Part shown: positions 1-8,837 of the stretch, piece after piece | Layout of the letters: every line of letters begins with the position of its first letter | Numbering within the stretch: the first letter of the stretch is position 1 | Source of the DNA: Alteromonas sp. LOR | GTDB taxonomy: Bacteria > Pseudomonadota > Gammaproteobacteria > Enterobacterales > Alteromonadaceae | Length of the DNA: 64,000 bases | Assembly: GCF_000753865.1 (NCBI RefSeq) | Contig: NZ_JQFW01000006.1 | Coordinates: forward strand, 62,001 to 126,000 | Reading direction: 5' to 3' | The notes under the pieces: generated by a model | The model's input: the letters and a program-made list of their open reading frames with translations, nothing else | What the model was told of the DNA's origin: nothing | The model's database searches: none | Made by a program: the position numbers and the translations under genes

Positions 1-5
1 TTCTA

Positions 6-1433
6 ATGAAAATGTTTCATATTTTTGTGCATGCACGCGCCATTGCGTTTGCTTGCATGCTGGGCTTAACATTGAGTCCAATTGCCGCACAAGCGGTGCA
101 AACTAGTCGCTATTTAGATGAAGGTGTTCAAGCGCCCGTACGAGAAACGCTGAGCCTTGAAGATACAATCAGACTTACACTTGCCAATAATCCAAGTTTG
201 TATGAGTTTGAATTTAGACAGCGAGTGATTGACGGTGAATCAAAAACTGCCGCGCTTAAACCCGCACTGAATGCTGGGATTGAACTAGAAAACTTTATGG
301 GAACCGGCGAGGTGTCGGGCATTAAGGAGCTCGAAGTCAGTTTGACCTTGTCATCTGTACTACAGCTCAACGACAAGCCTAGCGCAAGATTGGACGTACT
401 CTCTGAGCGTAAAATACAACAAGAGGTGGAAAAGAAAATACGCACATTGGATGTCCTTGGCGAGCTGAATCGTCGGTACATCGATGCACTTGTATTGCAA
501 GCCACCTTAGACGTGCAAAACGATGCAGAGACACTTGCACTCTATACCTATAACGCAGTTTCTAAGCGCGTTGATGCAGGCGCGTCACCATTGCTAGAGC
601 AAAAACGCGCCCAAGCAGCGCTAGCCCAAGCAAAACTCGATGTTAAATTAGCTCAAGAAGGTCTTCAATTTGCACTGCGCAGTCTTGCCACCATGTGGGG
701 CGAACAAACGCCCACTTTTAAGCGTGTGGAAGGTAAGCTTTTTGCGTTTCAAGACATTGGGTCATTCGAGATGCTTTCTGCCGCTATCCAAAGCAGTCCG
801 CATATAGACTTGTTTGCAAAACAAAGCCGTGTTCAAGCAGCACAGCTCAGATTAGTGCAAGCCAATAATCGAGCTGACATTGAGTGGTCGGCGGGTATTC
901 GACGAATACAAGGTATTGATGAAACTGCTTTAATAGCCGGGATCAGCGTGCCATTGTTTCAACAAAAACGAAACTTAGGTGAATACGAGGCGCAAAAAGC
1001 TCGCCTTGATGCAATAGAGGTGCAAAAACAGAGTAATGTGCGCAGTCTTTTACATTCAGTTAATCAAGCCTTAGGTGAGCACACCCGCGCATTATTAGAG
1101 GTTGACGCTATCCAACAAACTGTCATACCGCCTCTTACAGAAGCCTTGGAGTTAGTCGAAAGCGCCTATTTAGATGGCCGGTTTAGCTATTTGGAGTGGG
1201 TATCTACTCGACAAGAGTTCTTAAATACGCGCCTGACATTAATTGAGGCGGCGTCTCAAGTGCACCTAAGCAAAACAGAAATTGAAACGCTTACCGGTCT
1301 CGCACTTAAGGCTTCACAAAGCAGCACTGCAAAAACGGATACTGCAAAGAGCAACGCTTCCAAAAAGCTAGCGCACGACATCACTATGCAGCAGCCATCA
1401 AACATTTCGATAAGAAGTAACTATCATGAATAA
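6..1433 (+). CDS. czcC: TolC-family outer-membrane factor of a heavy-metal efflux system (CzcC-like)
   Basis: Outer-membrane channel of a tripartite CBA metal efflux pump, expected to form a trimeric tunnel that takes ions from the inner-membrane pump to the outside. The 475-residue protein begins with a signal peptide (charged start, hydrophobic stretch, then A-Q-A near residue 30) and shows the two long Ala/Gln-rich helical OEP repeats typical of TolC/CzcC proteins. Length is normal for CzcC. The next gene starts inside its last codons (8-bp overlap), so translation is probably coupled. The start lies 6 bases from the window edge; a second ATG two codons later is possible. Family is clear. 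Metal specificity (Co/Zn/Cd or Cu/Ag) cannot be read from this subunit. Confidence 0.85.
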   Translation: MKMFHIFVHARAIAFACMLGLTLSPIAAQAVQTSRYLDEGVQAPVRETLSLEDTIRLTLANNPSLYEFEFRQRVIDGESKTAALKPALNAGIELENFMGTGEVSGIKELEVSLTLSSVLQLNDKPSARLDVLSERKIQQEVEKKIRTLDVLGELNRRYIDALVLQATLDVQNDAETLALYTYNAVSKRVDAGASPLLEQKRAQAALAQAKLDVKLAQEGLQFALRSLATMWGEQTPTFKRVEGKLFAFQDIGSFEMLSAAIQSSPHIDLFAKQSRVQAAQLRLVQANNRADIEWSAGIRRIQGIDETALIAGISVPLFQQKRNLGEYEAQKARLDAIEVQKQSNVRSLLHSVNQALGEHTRALLEVDAIQQTVIPPLTEALELVESAYLDGRFSYLEWVSTRQEFLNTRLTLIEAASQVHLSKTEIETLTGLALKASQSSTAKTDTAKSNASKKLAHDITMQQPSNISIRSNYHE

Positions 1434-2373
1434 ATTTACTCTATTAAAAACATTCACAATATTAAAAGTACTCGTTTTAAGCATCACGCTAATGATGATA
1501 CATGGGGCGGTGAGCGCGGGAGACAAACACGCAGACGGTGATTCTCATGAGGATGATAAACACGCTGGTGAAGTCGTTGCGATGAGCGACGAGACTGCTT
1601 TGCAAAATGGCATTACTACCACAAATGTTATTGCTGGCGACATTGCACTCTCGACCACACTTTATGGCCGAATAAGTGCAGATCCTGCTTCTTTGAGTCA
1701 TATCAGAGCGCGTTTTGACGGTGTGATCAACGATGTCAAAGTCAACATTGGCGACACCGTTAAAAAAGGAGATATTTTAGCGGTCGTAGAATCAAATGAG
1801 AGTTTAAAAAGCTACTCAATTACATCTCCATTTGATGGCAACGTAATAGCTCGGCATGCCAACAATGGTGAGTTATCAAACGGACAAGTACTTTTTTCCT
1901 TAGCCAACTACAAGGATGTGTGGGCACAATTAACCGTGTTCTCGCAGCACCTCGGCAAAATTAAGGTCGGACAAGCTGTTGAATTAAGGCATGCAAACTT
2001 TGAGCAGCTATCTGAAATTGCTTACCTGACACCATCTGCTGATAGTAGTCCGCATTCGCTTGCTAATGTCACTGTTGACAATAGCAGTGGCTATTGGCCA
2101 TTAGGCACCTTGGTAAAAGCGCAGGTAACGACAACCACCAAGGCCGTGAGTCATATGGTGCCTGTGACTGCCGTGCAAGAGTATGAAGAAAAGCAAGTGG
2201 TATTTGTTAACCATGATAATGAATATAAACCACGACCCGTGCAGCTCGGTGTAACTGATGGTCGCTATATTGAAGTCATAAGCGGCATTGAAATAGGTGA
2301 GCGTGTGGTGGCTACAAATAGTTACCTGATCAAAGCAGATCTAGAAAAATCGGAGGCCGGTCATGATCATTAA
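1426..2373 (+). CDS. czcB: Periplasmic adaptor subunit of a heavy-metal RND efflux pump (CzcB-like)
   Basis: Membrane-fusion protein linking the RND pump to the outer-membrane channel. The 315-residue protein has an N-terminal signal/anchor segment followed by a His/Asp-rich stretch (about residues 33-48) and ends in G-H-D-H; both are plausible metal-binding patches, as seen in CzcB/CusB-type adaptors. The centre holds the lipoyl-like hairpin (D-G-V-I-N-D-V-K-V-N-I-G-D) and the beta-barrel part. It is somewhat shorter than many CzcB proteins. It overlaps czcC by 8 bp and is followed 60 bp later by the pump gene, forming one operon. Confidence 0.85.
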   Translation: MNKFTLLKTFTILKVLVLSITLMMIHGAVSAGDKHADGDSHEDDKHAGEVVAMSDETALQNGITTTNVIAGDIALSTTLYGRISADPASLSHIRARFDGVINDVKVNIGDTVKKGDILAVVESNESLKSYSITSPFDGNVIARHANNGELSNGQVLFSLANYKDVWAQLTVFSQHLGKIKVGQAVELRHANFEQLSEIAYLTPSADSSPHSLANVTVDNSSGYWPLGTLVKAQVTTTTKAVSHMVPVTAVQEYEEKQVVFVNHDNEYKPRPVQLGVTDGRYIEVISGIEIGERVVATNSYLIKADLEKSEAGHDH

Positions 2374-2433
2374 TGCCTCAATACAACCTGAATATACATG
2401 TTTGCTACTGCAAGGCTCTAAGGGAGGCTTAAC

Positions 2434-5400
2434 ATGCTAGCTTCCATTATTCGCACTGCAATCGACAGGCGCGGTATATTTTTGATGCTGAGTTTTTTAG
2501 TCATTGGTTTTGGCTTATTTAGTTATCAAAAGCTGCCTATTGACGCCGTACCCGATATCACCAATATCCAAGTTCAAATCAATACACAAGCAACTGGTTA
2601 TTCGCCGCTTGAAACTGAGCAGCGCATCACCTTTTTGGTAGAAAACGCTTTAGCGGGTTTGCCAAACTTGGATTATACCCGTTCACTATCTCGTTATGGC
2701 TTGTCTCAAGTGACCGCCGTATTTGAAGAAGGCACCGACCTGTACTTTGCCAGAAACCTCATTAATGAGCGGATAGGCATTATTAAAAGTCAGCTACCTG
2801 AGGGTATCGAGCCAGAAATGGGGCCGATTGCCACGGGTCTGGGTGAAATCTACATGTACACGCTCAGCGCTGAGCCGGGCACATTGACGGCTGACGGCAG
2901 AGACTTTGATGCGATGGCACTACGAGAACTGCATGACTGGGTGGTAAAACCTCAACTCGCTTTAGTAAAAGGTATCACCGAAGTAAACGCTATTGGCGGC
3001 TTTACCAAGCAATATCATGTGAATCCTGATCCTCAACGTATGCTTAATTATGGTGTGAGCACTGACGATCTGCTGAGGGCATTGGAGCGAAATAATGCCA
3101 ATCAAGGTGCCGGATATATCGAACGTAACGGTCAACAAATACTGGTGCGCTCTCAAGCGCAGCTGGCCACAATTGAAGATATTGGTAATGTCGTGGTGAC
3201 ACTCACTAACCAATCTCCAGTGACCGTTAACGATATTGCCGAAGTGGCTATTGGTAAAGAGCTTCGAACGGGGGCTGCGACACGAGAGGGTAAGGAAACC
3301 GTCTTAGGCACTGCCATGATGCTCATTGGTGAAAATAGTCGTGCTGTGGCCTTGGCAGTGGCTGACAAAGTGGATGAAATCCAAGCTAGCTTGCCCGAAG
3401 GTGTGATAATAGAAACCGTTTACGATAGGACCGCACTGGTAGATAAAGCCATCAATACCGTGCGTAAAAACCTCGTTGAGGGCGCATTACTGGTGATTGT
3501 GGTGTTGTTTCTTCTGCTTGGGAATATAAGAGCAGCTATTATTACCGCCGCTGTGATACCGCTCGCTATGCTCGCCACAATAACAGGGATGGTGCAAACA
3601 GGAGTAAGCGCAAACTTAATGAGCTTAGGAGCGTTAGACTTCGGGTTAATTGTAGATGGTGCGGTTATCATCGTTGAAAACTGTATCAGGCGCTTAAGTG
3701 AAGCGCAGCGGCGAACCGGCTCAGTGCTGCTCATCAAGGAAAGACTTGAAGTTGTATATGAAGCAACCAACGAAGTAATACGACCTAGTCTTTTTGGCGT
3801 GATGATTATTACCATTGTATATATCCCTATTTTTAGTTTAACAGGGGTAGAAGGGAAGATGTTTCACCCGATGGCGGCCACCGTTATCTTGGCATTACTT
3901 GCTGCGATGGTGTTCTCAATCACTATTGTGCCAGCAGCCGTTGCGATGTTTATGTCGGGTAAAGTCAGTGAAAAAGAGAGCCCAATTATAGTTGGGGCGA
4001 AATCGGTGTATCGTCCGGTTCTTTTATGGTCGCTTAAACTACGTTGGTTGGTAATAGGCTCAGCGACATTATTGGTTGTTGTAAGCGTTTGGCTAAGCAT
4101 GCGACTTGGCTCTGAATTTATTCCTCAACTTGATGAGGGGGATATTGCCTTGCACGCTATGCGAGTGCCCGGCACTGGCATAGAGCAAGCCGTGGATATG
4201 CAAAAAAGGCTGGAAGACGTCATTATGCAGTACCCACAAGTGAGCACTGTCTTTGCTAAAACCGGCACGGCAGAAGTTGCCACAGATGCGATGCCGCCAA
4301 ATGTTACCGATACGTTTGTGATGTTGAAACCTATCGACCAATGGCCAGATCCTACTTTATCTAAAGCCGAATTTGTCGAGCAAATGGAGCGTGAGCTTCA
4401 AAACGTGCCCGGCAATAATTACGAGTTTACTCAACCTATCCAAATGCGGTTTAACGAATTAATTAGTGGCGTTAGAGCCGACTTAGGTATAAAAATTTAT
4501 GGGGATGATTTAAATAAACTGCGCGATTCAGCCGGTGATATATTAGCGGTACTGCAAGATATACCCGGCGCTGCGGATGCACGCGTTGAGCAAGTTGATG
4601 AAATTCCTATCTTTACTGTGAACCCCAAGCCTTATGCTTTAGCGCGTTATAATTTGGATGTCACTGATTTGCAAACTTGGTTAAGCGCATCGATTGGCGG
4701 CAAAGAAGCTGGCTTGATATTCGAGGGCGACAGGCGATTCGAGATAGTCGTGCGCTACTCAGAGGATATTCGCAATAATCTTGATACGCTAGGCACCATA
4801 CCCATTATGACAGGGGATGGTGATTATGTGCCTATAGCAGAGGTTGCAACGCTTAAATATGCCAGTATACCCAGTCAAATCAGCCGAGAAAACGCCAAGC
4901 GCCGTATTGTGGTAACGGCGAATGTAAGAGAGCGCGACCTAGGCTCGTTTGTTACTGAAGCAAAAATGCAAATAGCAGAAAATGTCGTATTGCCAAGTGG
5001 TTATTGGGTTGATTATGGCGGTACGTTCGAGCAGTTAGAAAGTGCGAGTCAGCGATTGAGCCTTGTTGTCCCAGCGACGCTTTTCTTAATTCTTGCATTG
5101 CTAGTCATTGCCTTTGGCTCGGTGAAAGATGCATTGATAATTTTCACCGGTGTGCCTTTAGCATTAACAGGTGGCGTTTTTGCGCTATGGGTGAGAGACA
5201 TGCCCTTGTCTATATCAGCAGGCGTTGGTTTTATTGCACTGTCTGGCATTGCTGTGCTTAACGGTTTGGTTATGTTGTCGTTTATCCGTCAAAGGCTGGA
5301 AGAGACAGGTGAGTTAATTAACTCTATTGTTGATGGTGCTTTAACGCGTTTGCGGCCGGTACTGATGACGGCATTGGTTGCTAGCCTTGGTTTTGTGCCA

Positions 5401-5544
5401 ATGGCGCTTAATGTGGGAACGGGAGCAGAAGTGCAGCGACCTTTGGCAACAGTGGTCATTGGCGGAATAATTTCTTCTACTTTGCTGACATTGATAGTCT
5501 TGCCTGTTTTATATCGACTTGTGCACGGCAGAAAACTTAAATAA
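2434..5544 (+). CDS. czcA: Heavy-metal efflux RND pump, inner-membrane transporter (CzcA/CusA family)
   Basis: Proton-driven pump that exports metal cations from periplasm or cytoplasm through the CzcB/CzcC partners. The protein is 1036 residues, the usual RND size, with one TM segment near the N-terminus, a large periplasmic loop, a TM block around residues 345-510, a second loop and a C-terminal TM block. TM4 carries D-F-G-L-I-V-D-G-A-V-I-I-V-E-N, the acidic signature of the HME-RND class rather than of drug pumps. A good ribosome site (AGGGAGG) precedes the ATG. Substrate is not fixed by what can be seen. It is the last gene of the czcCBA-like operon, with a hairpin just after its stop codon. 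Confidence 0.92.
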   Translation: MLASIIRTAIDRRGIFLMLSFLVIGFGLFSYQKLPIDAVPDITNIQVQINTQATGYSPLETEQRITFLVENALAGLPNLDYTRSLSRYGLSQVTAVFEEGTDLYFARNLINERIGIIKSQLPEGIEPEMGPIATGLGEIYMYTLSAEPGTLTADGRDFDAMALRELHDWVVKPQLALVKGITEVNAIGGFTKQYHVNPDPQRMLNYGVSTDDLLRALERNNANQGAGYIERNGQQILVRSQAQLATIEDIGNVVVTLTNQSPVTVNDIAEVAIGKELRTGAATREGKETVLGTAMMLIGENSRAVALAVADKVDEIQASLPEGVIIETVYDRTALVDKAINTVRKNLVEGALLVIVVLFLLLGNIRAAIITAAVIPLAMLATITGMVQTGVSANLMSLGALDFGLIVDGAVIIVENCIRRLSEAQRRTGSVLLIKERLEVVYEATNEVIRPSLFGVMIITIVYIPIFSLTGVEGKMFHPMAATVILALLAAMVFSITIVPAAVAMFMSGKVSEKESPIIVGAKSVYRPVLLWSLKLRWLVIGSATLLVVVSVWLSMRLGSEFIPQLDEGDIALHAMRVPGTGIEQAVDMQKRLEDVIMQYPQVSTVFAKTGTAEVATDAMPPNVTDTFVMLKPIDQWPDPTLSKAEFVEQMERELQNVPGNNYEFTQPIQMRFNELISGVRADLGIKIYGDDLNKLRDSAGDILAVLQDIPGAADARVEQVDEIPIFTVNPKPYALARYNLDVTDLQTWLSASIGGKEAGLIFEGDRRFEIVVRYSEDIRNNLDTLGTIPIMTGDGDYVPIAEVATLKYASIPSQISRENAKRRIVVTANVRERDLGSFVTEAKMQIAENVVLPSGYWVDYGGTFEQLESASQRLSLVVPATLFLILALLVIAFGSVKDALIIFTGVPLALTGGVFALWVRDMPLSISAGVGFIALSGIAVLNGLVMLSFIRQRLEETGELINSIVDGALTRLRPVLMTALVASLGFVPMALNVGTGAEVQRPLATVVIGGIISSTLLTLIVLPVLYRLVHGRKLK

Positions 5545-5557
5545 AGGAGAAGTGAAC

Positions 5558-5586
5558 GGCAGATTTCTTTAAAAAAGACATCTGCC
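5558..5586 (+). terminator. Hairpin after the metal-efflux operon, possible terminator
   Basis: Thirteen-base arms (5558-5570 and 5574-5586) pair with a single mismatch around a 3-base loop, 14 bases after the czcA-like stop. There is no U-tract, so it may stabilise the mRNA 3' end rather than terminate. Confidence 0.4.
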
Positions 5587-5802
5587 ATGCTAACTCTGTG
5601 ATATCAGGCTCTTTATAGACGACTTTAGGGTGTGACTGAGCATGACGACCAAGGGGTTGTGTTGTTTTTACCGTTCGATTTTGTCGAATTGCCATCATCA
5701 GTTATTGTTGATGCTCGTGATGAATTTATGCAAACTCGGTATAAATTATGACTTGATGCTATTTTTCGTTTAGTAAGTGAGTCAAACTATTTAGGGCTTT
5801 AT

Positions 5803-5910
5803 ATGTACACAATAAGTAAACTCGCAAAGGAAGCAAATGTGGGTGTAGATACTATTCGATTCTATGAAAAGAAGGCCTTGTTGCAGCAACCGATAAAACC
5901 ATCTCAAGGT
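5803..5910 (+). pseudogene. Truncated MerR-family regulator (N-terminal DNA-binding part only)
   Basis: The first 36 codons read as a typical MerR winged-helix start: Y-T-I-S-K-L-A-K-E-A, then V-G-V-D-T-I-R-F-Y-E-K-K and a P-S-Q-G segment. MerR-family proteins normally continue here with an Arg/Tyr-rich strand, a long dimerisation helix and metal-binding cysteines. Instead the homology stops at about 5910 and the frame closes after seven unrelated codons at 5934, inside the tail of the convergent XRE gene. A MerR-type activator beside czcCBA genes would normally sense the metal, so this is probably the lost regulator of the efflux operon. The break marks a recombination or insertion boundary. 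Confidence 0.75.
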
Positions 5911-5916
5911 GTACTA

Positions 5917-6174
5917 TCAATATCTTCTCTTTGACGATAGTTTAATGATCAAATCTAAGCCAATTGCCGGATCTACTTCTATTGCTCTGCAATACTCTAC
6001 GTACTCTAAGATCGTTAAATTGCGCTGTGCATTTTCAATCTTGCTCACTGTTTGAAATGGTTCGTCAATTCTTTCAGCAACATCTCTCAAAGTTAACCCT
6101 TTCTGTTTACGGGAATTTTTAAGCCAACTTGTAAGGGCTAAATAATCGGGATGTGCAAGAGATTTAATCATCAC
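5917..6174 (-). CDS. Small XRE-family helix-turn-helix transcriptional regulator
   Basis: The 85-residue protein is essentially one HTH_3 domain: L-K-N-S-R-K-Q-K-G-L-T-L-R-D-V-A-E-R, then the recognition helix P-F-Q-T-V-S-K-I-E-N-A-Q-R-N, then helix 5. It is expected to bind DNA as a dimer. Proteins of this size are common in mobile elements as autoregulators, immunity repressors or antitoxin-like partners. A 15-bp imperfect palindrome lies about 25 bp before its start (6200-6214), consistent with autoregulation. It is transcribed in the same direction as the next gene upstream (T5orf172-like), 122 bp away. Its 3' end overlaps the dead tail of the merR fragment. Confidence 0.8.
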   Translation of the reverse strand: MMIKSLAHPDYLALTSWLKNSRKQKGLTLRDVAERIDEPFQTVSKIENAQRNLTILEYVEYCRAIEVDPAIGLDLIIKLSSKRRY

Positions 6175-6199
6175 TGCATTATGACAGTGAAACCTTATG

Positions 6200-6214
6200 T
6201 CCCGAAATTAGGGA
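6200..6214. promoter_or_regulatory. Candidate operator of the XRE regulator
   Basis: TCCCGAAATTAGGGA is a 15-bp imperfect palindrome (TCCC/GGGA outer arms, AA/TT inner) in the leader of the XRE gene, 25 bp before its ATG. Position and symmetry fit an autoregulatory site; binding is inferred. Confidence 0.4.
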
Positions 6215-6296
6215 ATATCGTTCATGCTAAGAGATTAGTTGCCAACTTGCCATTGTAATTTGGACTGCTACGCCTTTTATGGACATCTTTAGGCTA

Positions 6297-7199
6297 TTAT
6301 TGTGCTTGAGAAACGAAAGTAGCAAAGCTAACATCGCTGACTAAATAGTCCTTGAGTGTCGCTGCCAACTTATTATTAATGATAAATTCTTCTCTGCCAC
6401 TAATCAGCTGCCCATGCTCCCTGAAATAAGACAAAATAGCGGATTCTTCTTTAACAGGAGACTCGACATATTTACACAAAAACGTGGTATCGATATTTAC
6501 TTTTTTTGCTCTGAGATGTTCACTGTGGCGTTTTTTTATTTCACGCTCAGTCTGGCCTATTTTAACCCGATACAAATTGTTTTCCTCTGACAGCATAGCT
6601 ACGTAAATGAAGCCAGGCTTGTCAGTATTCACTAAATGTTCGTGCAACCACCATTTTTTTCCATCATTCATATCTCTCACAATTGCATTGCGTAATGCAT
6701 GCTTATCGGTAACCTGATTGTTTACTATGTATTTGACCATCTGTTTATAAAGAGGAGTGGTAAGGTGGGGTAAGTCGGCAATATCCCATCCAAGCTCTAA
6801 AAAATTGGTTCGGTACTGCACCGACCCTAGCATTTCGTAAAAGAGTTGGTCGATTATGCTCCTTTTAATTTTTAACTGCGATAAAGCCCCCTTTATACCG
6901 CTTTCAGCAATCACTGATTGTATTTCAGCACATCGTAATAATTTAACTGGATGTTTGTTTGCGAGAGCCTTGGAGCACGAGCGAGAGAAGTATACGCCTC
7001 TTTCGTTACATTTTGATTTTAAATCAAAACCTCGTTCGCGAACCAATAATTTAAAATCACTAGAATAAACATTATTTTTGTTAGCATACTTTGCAAGGAT
7101 ACCAATGGTGACAAATCCAAAGAATTGGTCACTTAAAATAAAATGATTAAATACATGTTCACATATAGCGAGGTCTTTTTCATAAGAGCTGACGGTCAT
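6297..7199 (-). CDS. Protein with a T5orf172 / GIY-YIG-like nuclease domain
   Basis: About 300 residues. The C-terminal third has a GIY-YIG-related pattern: P-G-F-I-Y-V-A-M-L, then R-V-K-I-G-Q-T-E-R-E-I-K-K-R-H-S-E-H, and later a Glu within S-G-R-E-E-F. This matches the T5orf172/Mug113 branch, which in phages and mobile elements is often fused to other domains and is presumed to be a nuclease. The N-terminal two thirds are not recognised. The ATG at 7199 is preferred because GGGA stands 6-7 bases before it; a longer reading to 7226 would need TTG. Context (mobile element, XRE gene downstream) allows a role in element control or defence, but the target is unknown. Confidence 0.6.
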   Translation of the reverse strand: MTVSSYEKDLAICEHVFNHFILSDQFFGFVTIGILAKYANKNNVYSSDFKLLVRERGFDLKSKCNERGVYFSRSCSKALANKHPVKLLRCAEIQSVIAESGIKGALSQLKIKRSIIDQLFYEMLGSVQYRTNFLELGWDIADLPHLTTPLYKQMVKYIVNNQVTDKHALRNAIVRDMNDGKKWWLHEHLVNTDKPGFIYVAMLSEENNLYRVKIGQTEREIKKRHSEHLRAKKVNIDTTFLCKYVESPVKEESAILSYFREHGQLISGREEFIINNKLAATLKDYLVSDVSFATFVSQAQ

Positions 7200-7362
7200 A
7201 TTAATTCCCAAATATCTTCGGCTCAATTATTTTGTCCCGATTATATTGAATAATATACAGTTACCTTATTTAAACCAAATAAATATTTGCCGGTGTTTAA
7301 TTAACTTTGTGACTGTTATCTATTGGTAGCCGAATTATAAGAAGGTGTACGGGTTTATTCTG

Positions 7363-7387
7363 CCACTACAGGGAACGATTGTAGTGG
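7363..7387. repeat. Perfect 8-bp inverted repeat upstream of the T5orf172-like gene
   Basis: CCACTACA (7363-7370) and TGTAGTGG (7380-7387) flank a 9-base loop in the 280-bp space between the recombinase operon end and the T5orf172-like gene. It could be an operator, the terminator of the recombinase operon, or a recombinase-binding site. Confidence 0.45.
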
Positions 7388-7420
7388 TCTTAGTGGAAAG
7401 ATTATTGAGCGTAAAGTGCG

Positions 7421-7446
7421 GTAACTTGTACTAGTAACTTGTACTA
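7421..7446. repeat. Tandem 13-bp direct repeat
   Basis: GTAACTTGTACTA occurs twice head to tail, with no mismatch and no spacer, 36 bp beyond the recombinase operon stop. Iterated sites of this size can be regulator or accessory-protein binding sites; function is unknown. Confidence 0.6.
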
Positions 7447-7481
7447 GCTCAGACTTGATCTGGCAACCACACTAAGACAAC

Positions 7482-8837
7482 TTATAAATCGAATTTTGCA
7501 ATCTCGTCAATGTTAGTCAATAACGATTGAATCGCCTCAGTCTCATCGATTTTTTTCGCTTTCAAGGACTTACTGATATTTATCATTCTAATCATTCTAA
7601 TTCTGACCTGAGACGACATTGCAAGTAAAACACTATCTAGCTGAGTTGATTGATGATTCAGTTCAGACGCCAAATGGACATATCTTGCCATAGTTGCATT
7701 TGAAGCATGCATTGTGACTTTTCGGCATGCTGTAGCAGCAACACTCAAAATATTATTAAAGCTTCCTGATGCTGCTAGTTTCTTAATCGCCTTAGCTACA
7801 TTCATTGTAATAAATCTGTGTCGGAAAGAGTGATTTGTGACATGGCGCAACTCTTCCTTATACTTACTGGCATTAATTACTTTTTTTGCATAGTTTTTTA
7901 GATATGATTTTGCCAATGGTTTGCCACTTCGTGCATCAACAAAAATGGCGTCATGGTTTTGGTTGGGAAATGTGTTTTCGACTAACTTTAGGTAATACAT
8001 TATGATCTGTAGGTCATCACCTGTGACTTCTACTTCTCTTTTTTTACCTTTATATTTACCCTTTAGAATCGGAATATCTCTTAATACACACTTCTTGGAA
8101 TTCAGGAGCGACTTAGAAGCGTTTTCAACTGAAGATTTTGTTATCTGGTGAACTTCACTTATTCTTGCCCCAGTAATCTCAAGTAGTGTGGAGAAGGCTT
8201 GCCATCTGTATATTAAAAATTCATTAAGCTCTGGGTGATACGTGCTTTCATTAATGGCGTCCAACCATAAAACAAATTCATGATCGTGAATATACTCTAC
8301 GTCCACGGCAATGCTAATCAACCCCGCAAATGATACATGATCTACATAAGTTATTTCTCTATTACCTGCTTTAAACTTCTTTTCAGAGTAATGAACACTG
8401 TATGCTCTCACCGTGTCTTTTTCTTCAGTTGCTAGTTTCCAGTGGGGATTTTCATCAGATAAAAATATAACGTAACCCAAAGCGACTCTGGCGTGCGTTA
8501 ATACTGTTTCATCGGCAATCTTTCGATCTTTTAATACGCCTATGAATTGATATAAAGCCGAATCATTGATGTCGGATAGAGAAATTTTTTTATCTTCAAG
8601 GAAAGAACAAAATATATTTAGGCTATAAGCTTTCTTTGTAACCGTCGGTGCTAACGGCCTAATATTAAATATTTGAGCGCCTCCGCCCAATTTGGTTAGG
8701 TAAGCATTGGCGTGCCAATCTATGCCACCGCCTTTCTTCATTATTAAAGACAGTGAGCAATCATGTTTTTCATTTCTGCGCTGACTGGTTATAAGGAAAT
8801 CAAGGCAGGGTGATTTAGCCGTCATGACATATGACAT
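7482..8837 (-). CDS. Tyrosine recombinase / integrase (451 aa, catalytic residues intact)
   Basis: Site-specific DNA recombinase, last gene of the four-gene minus-strand operon. The catalytic set is visible: Arg in T-G-A-R-I-S-E-V (about residue 225), Lys in the beta-hairpin near K-G-K-Y-K-G-K-K, H-S-F-R (about 336-339), a His near 377 and the nucleophile Tyr in A-R-Y-V-H-L (about 386). The N-terminal 200 residues would contain the core-binding SAM-like domain. A 65-residue Arg/Lys-rich tail follows the tyrosine. Its ATG shares one base with the preceding stop (TAATG), so translation is coupled. It should work together with the upstream gene products in excision and integration of the element. 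Confidence 0.9.
   Translation of the reverse strand: MSYVMTAKSPCLDFLITSQRRNEKHDCSLSLIMKKGGGIDWHANAYLTKLGGGAQIFNIRPLAPTVTKKAYSLNIFCSFLEDKKISLSDINDSALYQFIGVLKDRKIADETVLTHARVALGYVIFLSDENPHWKLATEEKDTVRAYSVHYSEKKFKAGNREITYVDHVSFAGLISIAVDVEYIHDHEFVLWLDAINESTYHPELNEFLIYRWQAFSTLLEITGARISEVHQITKSSVENASKSLLNSKKCVLRDIPILKGKYKGKKREVEVTGDDLQIIMYYLKLVENTFPNQNHDAIFVDARSGKPLAKSYLKNYAKKVINASKYKEELRHVTNHSFRHRFITMNVAKAIKKLAASGSFNNILSVAATACRKVTMHASNATMARYVHLASELNHQSTQLDSVLLAMSSQVRIRMIRMINISKSLKAKKIDETEAIQSLLTNIDEIAKFDL

Noticed and set aside
5632..5751. 39-codon frame between the efflux operon and the merR fragment, starting GTG
   Set aside because: The translation looks protein-like (L-P-F-D-F-V-E-L-P), but there is no ribosome site, it directly follows a stop, and no family is recognised. 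It may be a gene remnant.
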